Shown piece by piece: positions 23,735-36,654 of a DNA stretch of 64,000 nucleotides; the stretch's first letter is position 1, and each line of letters begins with the position of its first letter. The stretch is from the NCBI RefSeq assembly GCF_029784135.1, contig NC_073744.1:19288239-19352238 (forward strand), written 5' to 3'. The notes under the pieces were generated by a model that saw only the letters and a list, made by a program, of their open reading frames with translations, was not told the DNA's origin and searched no databases. The stretch is from Toxorhynchites rutilus septentrionalis. Taxonomy: Eukaryota; Arthropoda; Insecta; Diptera; Culicidae. Both the position numbers and the translations under genes were made by a program.

Positions 23735-24109
23735 GGGATTTTATTGGCTTTGAAATAAAAAAATTCTCTTGGGTAATGTCACACTCTGAAGAGTATTCCT
23801 TCATCAATAATCTTTATGGCTACTCCTACACACACATAATCCTCACTAAGGTAATGTTGTTCCTCAAACATAATCTCGTTATAATTCCCTGAATTTGTCA
23901 AATATTTTGGTTTCATGAAATTATCCAGCACTGTTTCGGAAAACTTAGAACAATTTGATTGTTATGAATATAATTCGTGATTTGCATTCTGGAAAAGCTT
24001 ATTTAGTCGATTTACAACTGGCAATATATATGATAACAAAATTAGGCACATATTTGTGCCAGAAGAATTTTGGTAGGGATCCTAGTGTATTTATTTTGGA
24101 TAACTTTTT

Positions 24110-24285
24110 TCTAATAGAATGATTTCTTGTTCCCCAACCTAATATTTGCAATGTCGATTTCTCCAGGCACCTTGGTTTTCAAGTCTGTGTTAGGGAAACA
24201 CATTTCAGTGGGAACAAAAATTCCTCCAATTTGCATACATTTGCAATGCCGACTTCCCCAGGCACCTTGCATTCGTTGCGTGGAC
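24110..24285 (-). repeat. Minisatellite copy of the GACGTAG element
   Basis: Two reversed units share ATTTGCAATG(T/C)CGA, CCAGGCACCTTG and GTTAGGGAAACAC with 20150-20345. The matching terminal repeat AGACGTAATCCTACGTCA lies at 24882-24899, so 24110-24899 may be one decayed element. The left end was not found. Confidence 0.5.
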
Positions 24286-24289
24286 ACCG

Positions 24290-24480
24290 ACTGGACAACA
24301 TCGTTGCTGGACGAGCTGGACGGCGAGGGATCGAGTGCCTTTCTCAAGGCAAGATGGTGGAGGTGTAGTGCTGGAGTAGAGTGAAGTTTTCCAAGGGCCT
24401 TTCTCAAGGCTAGAGACGAATGAACTGAAAAAGTTTAGTCTCTATAATACAAAACCTTCCTTCCGTTCCAGGCACCTTGT
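24290..24480. repeat. Dispersed repeat shared with 6820-7000
   Basis: GCCTTTCTCAAGGC occurs twice here (24338 and 24399), the second followed by TAGAGACGAATGAACTG as in the 6.9-kb copy. Confidence 0.6.
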
Positions 24481-24899
24481 TTGCTATTGCAAGTCGATCA
24501 ATCAAAATGCTTATTTTGTATTGAGATAATGAGATTTGTATATTGTTTGATAGCTTATTTCATAAAATATATTATTTTATTTCTTTTCACTGTAATGAAT
24601 TATAATGGATGCGAAAATCTCATAAATTCATCAAAAAATTACTAAGAAATAATTGTGAGTTCAACAGGAAGCTTATATCTTGACCAATTGGGACGAGGTA
24701 TTTCAGTTTGGATAACGGTAGAGATTTTTCAATTGTTCGACATTTAGTTTCATGACATATATAATTTTATTCAATGTAAAAAAAGTATTATGGAGTGCCG
24801 AAATCGATTGACGCAAAAATCTCATAAATCAATCATGGAATGACGTTTGAAATTGTTGTTTTTTGTTGACATGTGTCCGAAAGACGTAATCCTACGTCA

Positions 24900-26699
24900 C
24901 AAACAGCCTCTTATTTTACAAACTCACACCTATTTTGGAAAATAATCAGAATGATCCCAGCGATGATAGCATTTACCAAACTTGCTTCCACATAACATTT
25001 GGGAAGAAATTTGAGCCCGAATGTTGTTTGATGGGATTTTCATTCTCGCTCCAGGAGCTTCGCTATTCATGTACTAGCAAATGTGTTTGTTGATTATATT
25101 ATTTCGGCTGGAATCAAAATGAAGGAGAAAGTTGTTATGCCGCAAGTTTTCAGGATCAAAACCCACCAAGAAAATCCAAAGCGCTAATCGCTCCATCATC
25201 AGTGCCCACACCCAGCTGCCTGAATTCGGCACACGCCGAATTCATAAATCGGAGCTTCTAATCAGTGACCTGGCGCTTTCAATCTAATTAACCAGCGAAC
25301 CATTTGCGGCGGAGATCCCGATAAAGCAGATTGCGAATGCCACCCACCTTCCGCCTGCTCTTTCATCGGAACTCAGTCACACAGTCGCACGGAGTAAAAG
25401 CTCCGACGAGTGGATCGATTTTCTTATTTTAGGATTTCGGGCTCCGTACGATTGGCTTCATTTTATGCAAACGCACCCCCGTCCTCCCTTTCTTCCTCAG
25501 CAGCCACTTTATTCCATTCTTATCGATATTCAATCATGACACGCATGGAATCATGCAAAATGTGTCGACGGCCTTTCCGGAACCATTTCGAACGAATTGG
25601 CTGACTGGCGTTGGGTATGGATTCCCCGGGGGAAAATCTTGGATTCAGAAGCTCTCCTTTTCTCACTCTCTCTTTGGAAACGCTCGTTTCGCTGCCAAAA
25701 GGCAGCATGATGGAGATGTGGGGAGGGGAAACGCCGAAACTGTTTCCAATATGTGGCAGTAAATTGATTTTGGTATCCGAAACTTGGTATCCGATAGGGG
25801 GAGATAAACTCTCGAAATGACTTCAGTTGTTCGGGATTTAGCTCCAACATTAACTGTTGCGAAAAACCCACTCCAATCCGAGATGGAACCGGAATGACGG
25901 ATTGAAGCAAACCACGTTTTCGATTTTGGAGGTATCAGGAAATCTTGCGCGTTGGAGAAGATCATGCCAAGTCCTTTCATCGTCATCATCGTATGTTCTG
26001 ATGGGTTTGACGAATGAAGTCAAGCGCCTTTGGAAACCGACCATTTGGCAACCGGAGAGCAAACGTAGCGAATATGAGCGAAAGGATGTTTATTAGTCCG
26101 GGCATGGATGTAAGAACAAGATTTATTGGTTATTGGATTTTGCCATTCGTCGATACTTGTGTACTGCGTCACGGCCAACCGGTATCTGTATTGTTTCGGT
26201 AAACGGTGCTTTCCGGCCGAGGAAAGATTTCCTCTCGAGCGAGTTCTCCTTTTGGGGGATAATCGACGTGGGGTTCTCCGATAGCGCAAATAGATGTCAT
26301 CGTGGGTGAAGATATTGTTCCTAAAGTTTCATTGCTGTATCAATTTTTAGCAAACGTTGAAACTGTCTGTAAAGTTTCGAAATATTCTTCTTACGGATAG
26401 AGTTTCTGCCTTTTGTTTGAAGAGATATCATTTTCTCCAATAACGAGAACGTTCTTGATGAACATCGCCTCTCAAAATGGCCTCTGTGTTTCTGATTCTC
26501 TACAGTTTCAAATATGGAAGAGAGCTTACGACAACGAGCATGTTAACATTTACTTTTCTTCGTTTTATGTACAAAAAAACGTCCTTGCGCTAGAGCTACT
26601 TTTTTTCGATAATGGCTTCGATCCAGCATTCACAAACGCATGATTACTGGGGATGAAAAATAGGTTTATGAGTTAGGGCAATTTACACGTTGCGATTTG
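24900..26699. other. No gene recognised; low-repeat sequence
   Basis: Moderate GC between 25200 and 26300. Frames overlap on both strands (25551-25910 minus, 25553-25820 plus, 26020-26289 minus) with no domain, no conserved motif and no paired splice signals that keep phase. May hold conserved noncoding sequence. Confidence 0.35.
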
Positions 26700-27420
26700 T
26701 CGATATGACCAGGGTTGCCAACTATAATCATCAAACATCAGGAAGAATAAAAAAAACAAGAAGGAATCAGGATTTTTTTTAAGTTTGATGTAGTTATAAG
26801 ACATTTGGCATCAACATTTTTTTTCGAAACTCTGATTTTCGGTGATTCTTCGATTTTCCAAAAAAAAAAAAACTAAAATTTTAACGTTCGCGCAACTAGT
26901 AAATGAAGCTAATATTTTGCATAGGGTATATTCTCGTGCAAATCAACATTTCGCAACAACTTCCGAATGAAAAATCGAGTTAACCATATATTTTTCCGCG
27001 TATTCCGAAACCAGAAAACCAGTGTCAATTTTTGACAAAAAAAAAATCTCGATATCTCGGTAATTTTAAGACATTTGGCATCACAAATTTTTTCATGAAA
27101 AACATTTTTTTTAAAGCCTTTATTTTCCTTACTCCCCCCTTGAGTGATTTTTAGATTTTCAAAAAACACAAACATTGACCGCTTTGCGCCACTCTTTCTT
27201 AAGTCCGATTGAGCTGATATGTTGCATAAGGTATTTTTTCGAGGTGGTGAACATTTTGAATGGGGTAATTTGAAATTCGAGATGACCATTTTCATTGGCA
27301 CTCTAATCTATATGAATAAAAATGGAAGACCAAATGTGATGGTGAGCGCTAAATCCGAGGAAAGTATGATACGACTTAAGCCGGCTTTATTTTGTTGTGT
27401 TCGTCTCTTCCCGTAGATCA
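26700..27420. repeat. Diverged direct repeat, about 285 bp
   Basis: Two units share a GCTGATATGTTGCATAAGGTAT or GCTAATATTTTGCATAGGGTAT line (near 26908 and 27211), followed by TCG(A/T)G and AACATTT. TAATTTTAAGACATTTGGCA and its variant occur before each. CCAGGGTTGCCAACTATAAT opens the block as at 21203. Confidence 0.5.
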
Positions 27421-27589
27421 ATATTACGGAGAGAAAAATCGAAAAAATCTCGAAACTCTGAAGGGAAATTGAATTCCCATATGTTATGCATTACATCATA
27501 ATCCACTTTGAAAAAAAAATTATGAATGAAAATTCACTGGAGGGAGAAACATGTTTTTCTTGCAAATTATTAAAGCATCAAGCATCAAA

Positions 27590-28488
27590 CACGCGTCTCA
27601 CAGATGCACTCAGTTGCACCAATAAAAATGAAACATCGCGAGAATGACCGTTTATGAAAAATCGTTTCTCAACTCTCGGTCAAAACCGTCAACAAAGCTA
27701 GGAGCTTGTTGCATCAGAACAGAACCGATACGCACGAGAGCAAATACGAATGGCAACTAAAAGCATCGAAGGTGTGTTATTAACATGTACAGGAAATGAA
27801 CAAGTTTTAAGTTTCGCACAACGAAAAAAAGGAACCCACACAAAACAAGCAAAACTCTGATGGCTGGAAGCGATCTACACGTATAATCATTTGCACTCTT
27901 CTCTTTTTTCGCCTGCTTTGCCATGGCTCGGATGGTTGTGTTAATTGCAAAACCAAATGCACTTCAAGTGAAATATTCGCTCGCGTTCACAGCTCGAGGG
28001 GAAACATAACACCCAAAAAGGAGCAGAATAAGCGACTTTTGTTGTTTCGGGCACAGAAAGATCCTGAGAATTTTCCTCAGAGGAGATACAATACTTATAC
28101 GCCAGTGACAGCTTACTTACTACGCAAGGGTGGAGTTTATTTCGTAAATATTCTCTTTTCGCTACCCCCTTTCGTTGTTTCTATTCTAGCGACTGCATAA
28201 GTTGCCCGTTATTGACAGCTCTGTTGAGGAAAGCACACAAATGGACAGAAAAAATGTATGGGGAAATGGGAATACTTCCAATTTTCATAAATTTATACCA
28301 TATACAGACTTTGGGATTGTGATGTATAGCATATCAAACAAATCTCAGAAAATTTTCGATTCGATTGGTATGCAAATCGTTAAAATCTGTTCGCAGCAAA
28401 AATAGTTATTGACGTTAACTTTATATCAGAAAAACCTGACCTGTTTTCTGATTTGGCACCATTAATGAAAGACGTAGTCTTACGTCAA
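27590..28488. mobile_element. GACGTAG-type element, long copy
   Basis: Right end GACGTAGTCTTACGTCAA at 28471-28488. From about 27960 it is near-identical over long stretches to 51540-52016 (TTGTTGTTTCGGGCACAGAA, GAGAATTTTCCTCA, AATATTCTCTTTTCGCTA). 27640-27950 is extra sequence not present in the other copy. No transposase is encoded. Confidence 0.7.
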
Positions 28489-28639
28489 AAAACATGTCAC
28501 CCTTCTAAACTCGAGTTAAATTTAATAAATCAAGAAAATTGTTTATTTATAGTTTTAAAAATATATTTAAGAATGCAGCTCCTCAAACTTATGTAACTAA
28601 GCCTGTAAAAATAAACGAATTTGAAAAAAAAAAGTTATA

Positions 28640-28699
28640 AATATTTGTATAATGCAAACCTTTATATTCTTTGGGTTATTTTAACATCATTTACAGGTA
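28640..28699. repeat. Left flank: copy of the 400-bp unit seen at 32.4-33.6 kb
   Basis: CATCATTTACAGGTA is shared with 32946-32960. The unit resumes after the inserted element at 29880 with TATACAGTCTATGATTTATAATACTAAGC (given here in part), matching 32961-32990 and 33361-33400. This gives an occupied and an empty version of one site. Confidence 0.7.
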
Positions 28700-29879
28700 C
28701 AGGTCGGACTCGATTATTCGGAATTTTAGACTCGATTATCCGGAGTATTTTTTTTAGATTTTCGGAAATTTTGAATAATTTGTATAATAATTCTATAATG
28801 AATAGTTAATGTGGGTATCAAATGAAGGGCTTGATTAGTAGAACACAGTTATTCATGAAAAATGCAAATCCAAAATGGCGGCCACTACAAAATGGCGGAT
28901 TTCATATTTTCTCAGAACCCCATCAATATGGGTATCAAATGTGAGAGCTTGACTATTAGAACACAGTTATTTATGAAAAATTCAAATCCAAAATGGCCCC
29001 ACCACAAGATGGCGCCATATAAATTTTTTTCACAACCCCATCAATATGGGTATCAAAAGAAAGTTCTCGACTAGTAGAACATAGCAGATAATGAAAAATC
29101 GAATTCCAAGATGGCCGCAGTCCCTAAATAACTAATTACTTTTTAAATGGTTTCATTCAGCTTGACCTGTTTCTATGTATGTTTGAATGTTTGTAGGATT
29201 GTCCCACATTAATAGAAAATTGACTCCGTTCCTGTTGAATGATTGATCTGAAATTTGGAACATACATTTAATTCTACTGTCATTATAAAACTGTGAATTC
29301 CATGATCTTGAAAAATTCAATTTGGCCACCGCTAAAAAATGGCTGAATGGCTTTATTTGGAGAATACACTATACTATGAACAACATAAATTCGAAAAGGG
29401 CGCCGGCACAAAATGGTTGACTATGTATTTTTTGCAGTCCCCTCAATATTGGTATCAAATGAAATGATTTTACTTATAGAATACAGTATATCATCAAAAC
29501 ATTGATGGGATTTTGAGAAAATATGTACATAATCCGCTATTAAGTAGCGGCCGCCATCTTGGATTTTCAAGATCATGGAATACGCAGCTTTATGATGACA
29601 CCAGAGAAAGATATGTTCCAAATTTCAGACCAATCGGGGCAGGAAGGGGGTTAAATTTCTATTAATGTGGTACAGCGCTACAGACAAAGTTACAAAGTTA
29701 CAAAATCACAAACATACAAACGGGTCAACCTAGATAAAACCGTTTAATAAATAAGCGCAAATCATAATTATATTACGTCTACCGAGAGAAAATTCGTTTT
29801 TTTATGACTTGATTATCCGAAGGATTCAATTATCCGGAGTGAAAAAAAATCAATACCCCGGATAATAGAGTCCGACCTG
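28700..29879. mobile_element. 1180-bp pogo-like non-autonomous DNA element
   Basis: Left terminus CAGGTCGGACTCGATTATTC and right terminus GATAATAGAGTCCGACCTG are inverted. TA flanks both sides (28698-28699 and 29880-29881), as in the Tc1/mariner/pogo superfamily, and the CAGG-starting repeat is pogo/Tigger-like. Second subterminal repeats (GATTATCCGG and its complement) lie inside each end. The interior is a tandem array with no transposase. Confidence 0.78.
28805..29120 (+). repeat. Tandem repeat of about 115-120 bp inside the pogo-like element
   Basis: About two and a half units: GGGTATCAAATG or AAAAG, then AGAACA(C/T)AG, TCATGAAAAATGCAAATCC or its variants, and AAAATGGCGGCC or AAGATGGC. 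Inverted versions (CGCCATCTTGGATTTTCAAG) appear near 29553. Confidence 0.7.
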
Positions 29880-30658
29880 TATATACAGTCTATGATTTAT
29901 AATACTAAGCATTTGCATTCGACACCTCAAAAACGAAAAAAACAAACATTTTTGGAGTTTTAGCCTAGAAACAGGAGTTTTAAGCACGACATGATATCCT
30001 TTTTCTGAAAAGTACCTAAACGTATCCAAAAGTATGTAAACGTGTCCACTTAAATACCTTTTGTTTACGCTCAAGATAACGTAAATCGGTTTAGTAGATT
30101 TATGAAAATGTTACACATTTTCGAAACTAGCCGATTTTTCAGATCGCCCTTGTTCGGAATTCGACGCCCCAAGAAGCCATATAAGAAGATACTGGTCAAC
30201 AAATTTTCGAGAAGAAATGAATACGGGGTTTAATCAAAATCATAGTATTTTTGTGGTTTTGCGTGTTACGGTATTTCTGAATTTTTAATTAAATTATTGG
30301 ATGTATTGCTGAATAATTTGAAAAGCATTTTAATAGAAAAATTTAATTTTTGTTTTAAAACTGATATTTAAAAAAAATATTCATAGAGCTCTCGCGGACC
30401 CCTCCGATTCCTGCTGTGTCGCCTCCCTCTCACCGAACCAATAAGTAGTTTATATTCGTTTCCGCTTCGCCGTTGTTCCACGTGTTAGAAATGGAGATGG
30501 ACATTCGGAGGGGATAAGGCAAACTGGCATTGATTCCAACTCCAACTTTGTTCATCATTCACACGTGATTCGTACTGATATGGGGAGTCTGCCGCCTAGC
30601 GAACAAAGCTCATTCGTTCTACCCATTCGAGTGATAAAAGAAAGGAATCTCTCGATAT

Positions 30659-30659
<1 letters not shown>

Positions 30660-30703
<44 letters not shown>

Positions 30704-30710
30704 GAGAGTA
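30660..30710 (+). repeat. (GA)n microsatellite
   Basis: About 24 GA units with one GG interruption. GATATATCGAGAGAG precedes it. Confidence 0.95.
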
Positions 30711-32050
30711 TAGCGTGTGCCCTTCTTTTCTCGAATCCCTTCTTTGCGAGGGGGAAGCGTGTGAAGGCGCCAGGATTAGCAGGTGATTTGGTAGCACTTC
30801 TCTGATAATCATATTCCGCAGTGAGAAGGTGGGGTGAGCTGATTGGGACAGTCAGGATCGATCGACAAAGGTACGAGGGGAAGGGGGAGAAAGTTCGATT
30901 ATTTATTTTCGTTGATTCTGTTTCCTGCCTCGGTGAATCATATGAATTAATCATTCCCATCGCTTTTGTTCGATTGGTGGTGATGGGGTTTTTGGACGGG
31001 AGACTATTATCATTGTCAACAATTATCGGCAGGCAAGTCATTCGTGACAATTAACCGGCAGTAACATTCCAGTCAACTAGAAACAAGATATTATTAATAG
31101 CCAAGAAACTAATCGATGCCAGTGACTCGCTATCTCCTCAAACAAAGCCTATCATCGCCAAAGTATTATCACCTGCCGATTTGAAAAAAAAAAGCTTGAG
31201 TCAAAACATTTCGACACTTACCCTCGTCACCTTCTCTCGCGGGATTGCCGTCAAATCACAGGGTGAGTCGCCGCACTGTAATTTAGAAAGGTTATCATCA
31301 ATTAAAAGCGCATATAAATTTTCCCAAATCATAAACATTTCCAAGGGGAGCGACGCGAAGGTCTGCTCAAACAAGCACAATAACACCGTTATTGAATCAC
31401 AAAATGCTGCAATAACAATATCGAAACATTTTATTGACACACGGCATAACCCTTCCACCCCCCAAAAGAAAAGGTAAGCCAAAAAGACGAACCGCCAACC
31501 AACGCAAAAAGAAAAATGGAGCCAATCATAATAATTGCGAATGGTCCCGTTCTTATTGAATGTATGTATTTAAAAAGCTTCGGTTTTTGTTTTTGCATCC
31601 GAGATGTCAACAAGAGTTAAGCGAAACTGGGAGCACAAGTCTGCAACCCCTCTCTGGATGAGAATATTTTATTATGGCAGTCATAAAGCAAACATTAAAA
31701 TTGATTTTTTTCTGGTATTTTCAACTCACGTCCCACGCATTGGACAGAAAGGGGAGAAAAAAGGTCGACTTTTTTTTTGCTCCGCTTCGCGTTTGTTGAC
31801 ATATTCAGTGCGGGATATTTGGTTACGATGCGGGGGTGGGATACCGCGATTCAATTGGATTCGTGGGGTTAATATGGGTTGGTGAATTTTTATCTCGCTC
31901 CGCTGCTCCCTGCAGCAAAACAATTGCAGTTTCGATACGGATCGTGTTGGCGGTGGTCAGTGGCCTTGCGGATATATGTAGCAGCGAAAATGCGATTTTC
32001 GATTTATTGGATTGTGGATAATACATAGAAAAATAAATAGATTTCATGAT

Positions 32051-32076
32051 TTTGTTGTTGTTGTTGTTGTTGTTTT
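32051..32076 (+). repeat. (TTG)n microsatellite
   Basis: Eight uninterrupted TTG units. Confidence 0.9.
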
Positions 32077-32369
32077 AAACGGGCGTGAAATTCAATGAAT
32101 ATTTGATTTCATTTCCAAGTGGCACATTCTGGGCTGGAGCCATGAAATTGGTTTTCAGAATAATCGACCTCGGTGACAGTTGTCCCGATTCCCACTGTAG
32201 ATGAATTGCTCACGCATTTCTAAAGAAATCGCTCGCGCGAAGGCCAGCCTTCAAGTGCCAGACGTTGGTGAAAGCTTAACCACAAGGAAAAAAAAGCTCC
32301 GAAAAACAACAAGTGCCTTGAGAAAATGGAATTATTATTTTTTTTCGACATCTAATTTTATGCCAATCC

Positions 32370-34770
32370 TTTGCTTAAGTTTTGTCTCATATTCCGCACA
32401 GTCTCAAATTCCGAACACTTCATTGTTAAATGTAAATTTACTACACTTTAATGTTATAAATAATTGAATAATGAAAGCCCTGACATTCTTTGAGGTATAA
32501 GCTACATTTTAACATCATTTACAGGCATTGATTTAGCCTATAATTTAAAATATAAAACATAATAAAAAGCCTATAATTTAAAATATAAAAAAAAATGACA
32601 GTCAAAATCAAAGATAAAATGCTTGCGTTAGCAAATTGCGTAAAAAACAAGCATCGTTAATTTGTAAGTTTGTGTAGTTCTTTCAATTTCTTTGTTTGCT
32701 TTTTCTCATGTTAAGTGCTAGAAATGGTGAGAATCTACAATAAATGGATGAAAAAATGATTTTTTATGCAGAAATATTCATTAAAATTAGTATCAAAGTA
32801 GTGTTCGGAATTTGAATCAAGTTTCTTTGCATGATTGAAATTCCGAACACTTCATTTTAAATGTAAATTTACTGAACTTTAATGTTATAAATAGTTGAAC
32901 AATGAAAGCCTTGATATTCTTAGCGTTACAGGCTAAACTTTTACATCATTTACAGGTATCGATACAGCCTATAATTCATAATAATCAGCATTTGCAAAAA
33001 AGTGACAGTCAGAACCAATAATAAAATGTTTACGTTAGCAAATTCCGTAAAAGACACGCACCATTATTTTTCAGTTTTTGTAGTTTTTTCAACTATTTTT
33101 TTGCTGTTTTCATGTAAAGTGGTAGAAAAGTAAGAATCTACATTAAATGGATGAAAAAATTATATTTTATGCAGAAATATTTATTAAAATTAGTATTGGA
33201 GTAGAGTTCAGAATTTGAATCGAGTTTCAACGTATGATTAAAATCCCGAACACATCATTTTTGAATGAGAATTTACTGAACTTCAATGTTATAAATGATT
33301 CCATCAAGAAAACCCTTACATGCTTTGGTTTGTAGGCATCATTTTAAAATTCACTTACAGGTATAGAAACTGCCTATAATTTATAATATTAAACATTTAC
33401 AAAAAAAGTGACTATCGAAAACCAGTGATAAAATGTTTGCATTAGCAAAATGCGTCGATAACAAGCATCGATGAATTTTTCGATTTTTGTATTTGAATTG
33501 CTGTTTATATGTTCGTTCCGTAAGAATCTCGTTACGAATCTACTATAAATTGTTAAAAAAAAATCTTTTATGAAGAAATCTTTATTAAAATTGCCGTTAA
33601 AGTAGTGTTCGTAATTTAAATCAAGTTTCGACGCATGAATCGAATTCCGAAAGAAAATGTTTGAACACTATTTTCCGGCAAATACAACGATAGTTCACAA
33701 ATTAGGGTACAAGGACAATCCAATTCTGGTGCAACAGTACAAAAAGAACATTTGTTAACAAATGTTTGCATGCTCTTTCCTTGCAAAACGCAGGTCGCAG
33801 GTGCAAACCAACGAGAGTAAAATTGATTTTCTTAGCCAGGTCTTCAACTAAAACCACAACAACAAAACCGGGGTCCTGAAGTAACAGGGCGAACTCGATT
33901 ATTATATTAAATTTTTATATGACATATCCAAAAATCAGAAATGTGTTGTTTTTTGTTTTTTGAGTTATAATTTTTCAAAGTTAATCGTTGGTCTAAAACT
34001 CATGTTTCTCTTTTTTTCCAAAAATGACGTTTTTCAAAAATTCATAACTTTTGAACTACCTCGAAGATTTGGATTATCAACATATTAAATTTAAGCCAAT
34101 TAGCTAGTCTTCTTTGAAAAAATATTCAATTTGCAAAACAAAAAATGGAATTCTTTTTCGCATAGATCTCGTCTAGTCGCTTAGGAATATCGAACGAAGA
34201 CTAAATCATGTTAACTTTGAAAAATAATAACTCAAAAACGATAAAAAAACACCCCTTGGATATGTTATCTGCAAACTCATCAGCTTTCAAGAAAAAATAT
34301 AAAAATTTATAGCGCCCTTGGTCCCGAAACCATGTAAACGAACACAATCGATAATTACGAAAACCAAATCAAATTTTCTTGCGAGTAATATATTTTTCCA
34401 CAAAAGACTAGTTTTTTCGCTTTACTTTGATATATCGATCATCTGAATCGGTCCAGTAGTTTGGAAGTTATGAATTTTTCAAACAAATGCATTTTGGCTG
34501 TTCGGAAATTGAGACAAAAGTTTTCGGAATATGAATTAGTGACATAAATGGTGTTCGGAATTCGAGACAAATGTGATTAATGTAACTTTTTGTTTTTCAC
34601 CATGAAAAAAATATTTGTGAATAAATTTTTTTGAAGTCAAATGAGAAAGAAGGCTCTATTGTCTCCAAAAATCAAATTAATTTCGCGATAAACTACCATT
34701 TTGAGTAATGAGACACTGTTTAATGGCCACCAAAGCTTAAGTGTTAGGAATTTGGGACAAAACGGTATTT
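32370..34770. mobile_element. About 2.4-kb element with inverted ends and internal 400-bp tandem units
   Basis: The left part, GCTTAAGTTTTGTCTCATATT then CAAATTCCGAACAC, and the right part, GTGTTAGGAATTTGGGACAA then AACGGTATTTGAGG, are imperfect inverted repeats. Similar TTCGGAATTNGAGACAAA phrases repeat near 34500-34570. Inside are three direct units starting at ATTCCGAACACTTCAT (32406, 32838) and ATCCCGAACACATCAT (33242), with a remnant near 33640. Each carries ACTTTAATGTTATAAAT and CATCATTTACAGG(T/C)AT. No transposase frame. The boundaries are inferred. Confidence 0.5.
33895..34485. repeat. Copy of the 300-bp satellite of 11-13 kb
   Basis: ATCCAAAAATCAGAAATGTG, CAGCTTTCAAGAAAAAATAT, ATAGCGCCCTTGG and ATTTGGATTATCAACATAT or GAATCGGTCCAGTAGTTTGG all have counterparts at 11.2-13.05 kb. 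Both orientations are present here too. Confidence 0.65.
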
Positions 34771-36385
34771 GAGGAAATGTTTGCGTTTCGAATATTCCAA
34801 TTCATACCGCCTACAGAGGCTTTGTCGTGAGCTGCAGTGATGGATTGCTTGGGGATTGAGAGGCTGTCAAGATTAAAGCATTCTGTTTCGTGCTGGTGCT
34901 CGATCTCTCCCACTGCACTGAATTAGAACCCGCATTTCGTGCATGAGAATCAAAAATAGCGCCGGGAAAAGAAAACAGAGCCCCGACAGAAGTTTCAATA
35001 AATTTCGGTTAGTCGAAAAAAGTTATTCCGAAGATCGAAACTGTGGGTGGTGCGGCAATTTTGGAACGAAAATGATGTCTCGAGAATAGAGAAATAAACT
35101 CGGTCTCGGTCTTACAAAGCAGCAGCAGAGGGTTTGTTTATTTGAAAAGCACACGAGCGCACGGGGGGAGGAGAACCGTATCTGCACCAATTTTATTGCC
35201 AGTGCCCTCGCAGTTTCGAAAGCTCTTGTGGGAACAAAAACAGTAACCGAGAAGGGCAAAAAAAAACGCAACATTACGGAAGGCTTCGATTTCATCTTAT
35301 TTCTTTTATATTCGGGTCAGTTCTTGTGTGTACGAGTGCTCCACCTTCAAGTCCTTTTCGTTTCTTCCCTCCGGTTGAAGCTATCGGACCCGATTCGATT
35401 TCTCTTCCTGGTAGCGCTGCTGCTGCTACTAATTCTGGAGTCTGGTTAGGGTGGGTTCTGAGGATGGACCAAATGGAGGTCAAGATATTATTGTGTTTGG
35501 CGAGGGAAAGTTCCTTCCGATGGTGCAATTTTGGGATGGAAATCGATTTAAACTTCCTTCTTATTTGAAACATATATTTTGTTTCCTTTTTTTTTGTGGC
35601 GCCGTTTGTCGTCATCTAACGTTATGACATTTTGAGAATTTTGTTTTGTTTTGAGAACTTCTTGTGCATTGTAGAAACTTCGACAGCTCGATCGGTTTTT
35701 TGTTTCATTTGCACTATGATGACAGCCGGTGAAACTTGTAGATGGGAGTTCATTCTGTTGACAGGCTTTTATTACGAGAGCCAGTTTGTTATTCACTGAT
35801 ATTTGGTCGTAATGAAAAACGTAAATTATCAGCAATAGCCTTCCAAGTTGTAATTACCAGTTCCGCATTACTGACTCACATTGAACGACATATCAAGAAA
35901 GAGACCTCATCATGTTTGATACTCGAATAAAAAGAACTAAAAAGAACTGCTCGTCGGCGAAATCGGAGGGGACTACACGAAAAACTGTTTGCCAAAAATG
36001 ATTGCTTTTGTAAAAAAACCCCATAAGGTTGAAGATATAGTGTTCTCGCTGGACCTAGCTTCGTGCCATTACGCAAAGACCGGTCTGCATTGCTCGACCG
36101 CCCATAACACAATCCGCCAAAGTACCCCAGGCGCGGCTCACACGGCATATCGCGTATAATCATATGTGCCTAAAAAGTGGACCTCAAGATGGTCTAAACC
36201 CCAAGGGGCCGATATCGACCACTTTGAGATTCCGGGAATCTCCAGGAAGGTTGTAGATGGAGGGCCACTACCTGTCTAATTGTTTCACACCTCAAACACA
36301 CCTCAAACGCACATTTGACAGACTTGTTAAAATGCTATAAAGAATTGACTTTTAAAAATAAAATAAAAAAACCAATGCTTTCATC
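34771..36385. other. No gene recognised
   Basis: Moderate-GC low-repeat sequence with overlapping short frames (35023-35295 minus, 35326-35568 plus, 35548-35835 minus). No domain. GATAT/GGAATTC palindromes are ordinary. Confidence 0.4.
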
Positions 36386-36399
36386 TAGTCCCGCTAATT

Positions 36400-36534
36400 A
36401 TGACTCCCCCTGATACTATGCAGCAGCTTTCGTCGAATGGCAACAAAATGTCCGAACCGAATCGGCTGTGTGGTGGCGGCGCAAGCGATAGCAACCGCAA
36501 CGGCACAAATTTGTACCTTCAGCTTGCAACCTAA
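36400..36534 (+). CDS. Short unassigned ORF of 44 codons
   Basis: ATG to TAA, with composition unlike its neighbours: rich in Gln, Ser, Asn and Gly (MQQLSSNGNKMSEPN, then GGGASDSNRNGTNLYL). The third positions are mostly G/C, while the flanks are AT-rich, and a foldback fragment begins about 120 bp downstream. This could be a captured or retroposed exon fragment, or a real small exon. I do not recognise it and see no splice-site pair around it. Confidence 0.2.
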   Translation: MTPPDTMQQLSSNGNKMSEPNRLCGGGASDSNRNGTNLYLQLAT

Positions 36535-36654
36535 GAACACAGCTTCCACCGCAACAAAATTATTTTTACGCATTCGACTTGAAATACGCTGCACGTTGGT
36601 GCTAATTTTAACCTGGAAACAATGTACGAATTTGCGAATACTGAATGATCAATG

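Larger units (their letters stand above)
29930..32369. other. No gene recognised; microsatellites
   Basis: Contains (GA)n at 30661-30709 and (TTG)n at 32051-32076. Between them lies moderate-GC sequence with overlapping short frames on both strands (30619-31050 minus runs through the GA tract). No domain or splice-paired exon was identified. Confidence 0.4.

Noticed and set aside
30555..31050. ORFs of 73-143 codons on both strands with Ser-Leu or Arg-Glu repeats
   Set aside because: They arise from the (GA)n tract reading open in all frames.
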